DNA of 7,665 nucleotides from Candidatus Methanophagales archaeon (GTDB lineage: Archaea; Halobacteriota; Syntropharchaeia; Alkanophagales; Methanospirareceae), in assembly GCA_030668065.1 (NCBI GenBank), contig DAOUUS010000068.1, positions 1-7,665 of the forward strand, written 5' to 3'. The notes beneath the pieces were generated by a model, which saw only the letters and a program-made list of their open reading frames with translations, was not told where the DNA came from and searched no databases. Made by a program: the position numbers and the translations under genes. Positions within the stretch are counted from its first letter, which is position 1; every line of letters starts with the position of its first letter. Below, in pieces: positions 6,093 through 7,665 of this stretch.

Positions 6093-6183
6093 CTGTGGAC
6101 AGGTTGAGATAGGTAGATGTGTGAAGTGCCGTAAGCAAAGTAATTTATACAGGTGTGAGGAATGTGGATTCATAGGACCTTGA
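6022..6183 (+). CDS. Small zinc-ribbon protein, translation-associated (COG2888/HVO_2753-like)
   Basis: This 53-residue protein is easily missed because of its length. It starts MTEYCTSCRVKL and ends YRCEECGFIGP. Four CxxC pairs (C5/C8, C22/C25, C33/C36, C45/C48) can hold two zinc ions. The sequence CVKCRKQSNLYRC.ECGF.GP is the hallmark of an archaeal family of predicted RNA-binding zinc-ribbon proteins linked to translation, of which haloarchaeal HVO_2753 is the best studied. The start is well supported: GGAG at 6012-6015 lies 6 nt before the ATG. Its first 71 nt overlap the end of the Sua5 frame, and its stop lies 22 nt before eS8, so the three genes are likely one transcript. Genomic placement beside ribosomal or elongation-factor genes is common in this family. 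The exact molecular role is unknown. Confidence 0.9.
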   Translation: MTEYCTSCRVKLIGEGYTAFSCPNCGQVEIGRCVKCRKQSNLYRCEECGFIGP

Positions 6184-6205
6184 ACGTTAACAGGAGAAAA
6201 GAAAA

Positions 6206-6580
6206 ATGAGATGGCACGGCAAATCAAAGCGTAAATATACGGGTGGAAGACTTCACTATAGCAGACGGAAGAAAGCATTTGAGGCGGGGCGACCGGTGAC
6301 CGATACTGTTATCGGGACAGAACGCAGAAAGAAGGTAAGAACAATGGGCGGGAACATAAAGTTCCGGCTGTTACGCTGTGAATTTGCAAATGTTTCGGAC
6401 CCGAAAAGCGGCGTAACGAAACAGTCGAGGATCGTGACAGTGAAAAGTAATACAGCGAATACGTTCTTCGTCCGGCGGAATATAACAACCAAGGGCGCGG
6501 TTATCGAGACAGACCTCGGCGATGCTATGGTTACAAGCCGACCGGGTCGTGATGGGATTGTGAATGCGAAGTTGATTTAA
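6206..6580 (+). CDS. rps8e: Small ribosomal subunit protein eS8
   Basis: This is an archaeal/eukaryotic-specific protein of the 30S subunit that binds 16S rRNA. The 124-residue product has the S8e N-terminal signature RWHGKSKRKYTGGRLHYSRRKKAFEAGR (2-29), rich in basic residues. It then shows the GTERRKKVRTMGGNIKFRLLR segment and the family's C-terminal blocks NTANTFFVRRNITTKGAVIETDLGDAMVTSRPGRDGIVNAKL. The length matches archaeal homologues, which lack the large eukaryotic insertion. AGGAGA (6192-6197) lies 8 nt before the ATG. It is the last recognisable gene of the Sua5-zinc protein-eS8 cluster; no clear T-rich terminator follows it at once. Confidence 0.96.
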   Translation: MRWHGKSKRKYTGGRLHYSRRKKAFEAGRPVTDTVIGTERRKKVRTMGGNIKFRLLRCEFANVSDPKSGVTKQSRIVTVKSNTANTFFVRRNITTKGAVIETDLGDAMVTSRPGRDGIVNAKLI

Positions 6581-6753
6581 TCTTTAAACTTAGACGTCTC
6601 TCTTGTTGTAGAACAGTTAAAACCTCTCGTGGAAGAGGGTGAGGATACAAATAGAAGAAGTTGAGTGACTGGATAGTTGGATGAAGGAATAAAGGTGCTA
6701 AAGGCTGTATCTACTGACCGAAAAGTTTTTAGTGCAATCATAAATGAATTGTT
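6581..6753. other. Spacer after eS8 with no recognisable gene
   Basis: No start-to-stop frame of useful length is seen. It holds the 8-bp palindrome AGACGTCT (6592-6599) and a weak hairpin CCTCT-CGTGGA-AGAGG (6623-6638) without a T-run. Two short open stretches look protein-like but lack starts: one directly in the eS8 frame after its stop (ends EEGEDTNRRS, stop at 6664) and one reading STDRKVFSAIINELLR just before 6760. They may be debris of lost genes or chance; I could not match them to a family. Confidence 0.4.
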
Positions 6754-6765
6754 GAGGTGATGGGG

Positions 6766-7334
6766 ATGCTACGCGGCGGTTCATGTCTTGGTAAAAAGTT
6801 TGGCACGCCTTATCGGCTATTCTCCCCTTTCCAGCACTTTATTGTTGCTCTCACCACGGCTGCGAGTGCTCCCCTATGCGACTGCGGGAATTTCAATTCT
6901 TCTGGGGATCCGCTTCATGCAGCGATGAATAACGCAACCTCAGACGATACTATTTGTGTGGAGTACTGTACGCAAGTCTTTGGATAAACAAAGATATTTC
7001 AACCTCCCGCTCTAAGAACGGTACTGCTAACGCCACTGGCGACTATGCCTCTGCAATCGGTAACAATTATGTAAACATTTCTGGCTTCATCGTAGAAAAC
7101 GCAACTTCAAATCTCGGATGGTCCATGGGCAACGAAAACAACTCGCAGAAAGGTATTACATTGAACACAAAAGCAGCTACAGCAAATTGGATTCAGGACA
7201 ACGGAAACAGCGGCTTCCACAGCAGCATGGGTAATACCTATCAACACAACGAGTTCATATCTATAGCGTACCCATCCCCGAAGCCTCCACTCTCAGGAAT
7301 AAAGAACGAAAAGTTTAACGCAAGAGTTATTTAG
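6766..7334 (+). pseudogene. Frameshifted small NosD-like (parallel beta-helix) surface protein
   Basis: A strong ribosome site, GAGGTGA (6754-6760), precedes the ATG at 6766. The first frame gives a hydrophobic stretch FIVALTTAASA that could be a signal peptide, then CDCGNFNSSGDPLHAAMNNATSDDTICVE and a stop at 6985. The next frame continues from about 6984 with INKDISTSRSKNGTANATGD and NNYVNISGFIVENATSN, ending at a TAG at 7332. The joined pattern (DP..AA..NA...DTICV...NKDIST.RS.NGTANAT...YVNISGF.VENAT) is that of the surface-exposed NosD/PbH1 right-handed beta-helix proteins that abound in methanogens and their relatives. Only two bases (6982-6983) separate the TTT codon from the new frame where one codon is expected, so a one-base deletion (real or a sequencing error) breaks it. 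Even repaired, about 189 residues is very short for the family, and the last 50 residues do not show the repeats. It is probably a truncated relic. Confidence 0.65.
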
Positions 7335-7360
7335 ATTTTGTACCTTTTCACGAGGCAGGG

Positions 7361-7378
7361 AGTGGTGGGTTTTTTTAT
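7361..7378 (+). terminator. T-run terminator after the NosD-like remnant
   Basis: AGTGGTGGG is followed by an unbroken T7 (7370-7376), 30 to 40 nt after the TAG at 7332-7334 and before the antitoxin promoter. Archaeal RNA polymerase commonly stops at such T-runs without a hairpin. Function is inferred. Confidence 0.5.
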
Positions 7379-7395
7379 TAAAAATCATCTGGATT

Positions 7396-7428
7396 AATGA
7401 ACATTATTTATAGGCTTCAATGTTCATT
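7396..7428. repeat. Perfect 10-bp inverted repeat flanking a TATA box (likely operator)
   Basis: AATGAACATT (7396-7405) and AATGTTCATT (7419-7428) are exact reverse complements separated by 13 nt, and the spacer holds ATTTATAGG, a TATA-like box. A further TGTACA palindrome lies at 7432-7437 near the expected transcript start. A dimeric DNA-binding protein occupying the arms would block TBP/TFB access. The gene just downstream encodes a ribbon-helix-helix protein, and such antitoxins usually repress their own promoter. The repeat is seen; the operator role is inferred. Confidence 0.75.
7406..7414 (+). promoter_or_regulatory. TATA box of the ribbon-helix-helix gene
   Basis: ATTTATAGG is centred about 40 nt before the ATG at 7450, predicting a transcript start near 7435 and a leader of about 15 nt that includes GGTGAT (7441-7446) as ribosome site. 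Confidence 0.55.
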
Positions 7429-7449
7429 TATTGTACATAGGGTGATGAT

Positions 7450-7665
7450 ATGAACGTTATTCTTGGCGTGCCCTACGAGGCAGCGATAAAGAGGATTATT
7501 GAGCAAGGTTATGCCGGAAACCAAACCGAGGTAATAAGGCAGGCGATTCTGGCGTATGAGCGGATGCTTGAGGAAGAAGAGCTCATGCTGGTACACAAAG
7601 CAGTTCAGATTGAGCGGGAAGAAATAGAGGCGGGCAGAGTAAAAACCCACTCTTTTGAGGATGTA
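7450..7665 (+). CDS. Ribbon-helix-helix antitoxin-like regulator (partial, runs off right edge)
   Basis: The first 72 codons are present. The product starts MNVILGVPYEAAIKRIIEQGY and continues AGNQTEVIRQAILAYERML. This is the ribbon-helix-helix plan: a short beta strand (about 2-8) that pairs in the dimer and reads the major groove, helix A (9-19), a Gly turn, and helix B (about 25-40). An acidic helix (EEEELMLVHKAVQIEREEIE) and then AGRVKTHSFEDV follow, resembling the toxin-wrapping C-terminal part of RelB/ParD/VapB-type antitoxins. A toxin gene (RelE/ParE or PIN type) would be expected just beyond the window. GGTGAT ends 3 nt before the ATG, supporting this start. The promoter carries an inverted repeat that suits autorepression. 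A plain CopG-type regulator without a toxin is the alternative. Confidence 0.8.
   Translation, partial: MNVILGVPYEAAIKRIIEQGYAGNQTEVIRQAILAYERMLEEEELMLVHKAVQIEREEIEAGRVKTHSFEDV

Noticed and set aside
6592..6638. Palindrome and hairpin after eS8 as an intrinsic terminator
   Set aside because: The stem is only 5 bp and no T-run follows.
6954..7334. Second NosD-like frame as an independent gene starting at TTG 6954
   Set aside because: There is no ribosome site at that start, and its first residues overlap the upstream frame; the family pattern runs on from the first frame through the frameshift.
7442..7448. GTGATGA as the C box of a C/D guide RNA
   Set aside because: No D box (CTGA) follows at guide-RNA spacing, and the sequence is better explained as the ribosome site of the ribbon-helix-helix gene.
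1..7665. CRISPR arrays, insertion sequences or integrase-type attachment sites
   Set aside because: No direct repeats with regular spacers, transposase motifs or duplicated tRNA 3' ends were seen by eye.

Overview
The window is archaeal, most likely from a euryarchaeal methanogen, methane oxidiser or close relative. The signs are a two-repeat TATA-binding protein, archaeal-type ribosomal proteins uL15 and eS8, a ten-helix archaeal SecY, an initiator tRNA with the A1-U72 pair, a methanopterin-pathway enzyme, a relic of heterodisulfide-reductase-type genes, and TATA-box promoters with GGAG/GGTG ribosome sites. An ANME-1/Syntropharchaeia-like source would fit, but the sequence alone does not prove it.

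Layout. (1) 1-2032, minus strand: uL15, then secY, then the first 26 codons of a membrane protein that runs off the left edge. This is the tail of the classical spc ribosomal operon, here starting at uL15 with its own promoter and without adk next to secY. (2) 2033-2136: a compact divergent promoter region, then the TBP gene on the plus strand (2137-2691). (3) 2690-2860: a decayed, rearranged scrap that reads like MvhD joined to an HdrA flavin-site segment, with a one-base frameshift. (4) 2997-3071: initiator tRNA-Met(CAU) with a palindromic TATA region, followed 34 nt later by endonuclease Q (3106-4347), a PHP-family DNA repair nuclease with a zinc finger and a C-terminal PCNA-binding motif. 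(5) 4351-5364, minus: beta-RFAP synthase of methanopterin synthesis, meeting endonuclease Q tail to tail with 3 nt between the stops. (6) 5457-6580, plus: a translation-related cluster of a TsaC/Sua5 enzyme (t6A tRNA modification), a 53-residue four-CxxC zinc protein missed by length cut-offs and overlapping the Sua5 frame by 71 nt, and eS8. (7) 6581-7665: a less conserved tail with a broken small NosD-like beta-helix surface protein and, at the right edge, a ribbon-helix-helix antitoxin-like gene whose TATA box sits between the arms of a perfect 10-bp inverted repeat, a likely autoregulatory operator.

Most of the window is core information processing: translation (uL15, eS8, zinc protein, initiator tRNA, Sua5), transcription initiation (TBP), secretion (SecY), DNA repair (endonuclease Q), plus one C1-cofactor gene. 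Sua5 makes the precursor for t6A at A37 of ANN-decoding tRNAs, a class that includes the CAU tRNA in this window. I see no convincing new multi-gene system. The items most worth a second look are the HdrA/MvhD relic, the antitoxin operator, the Sua5/zinc-protein overlap and the split spc operon.
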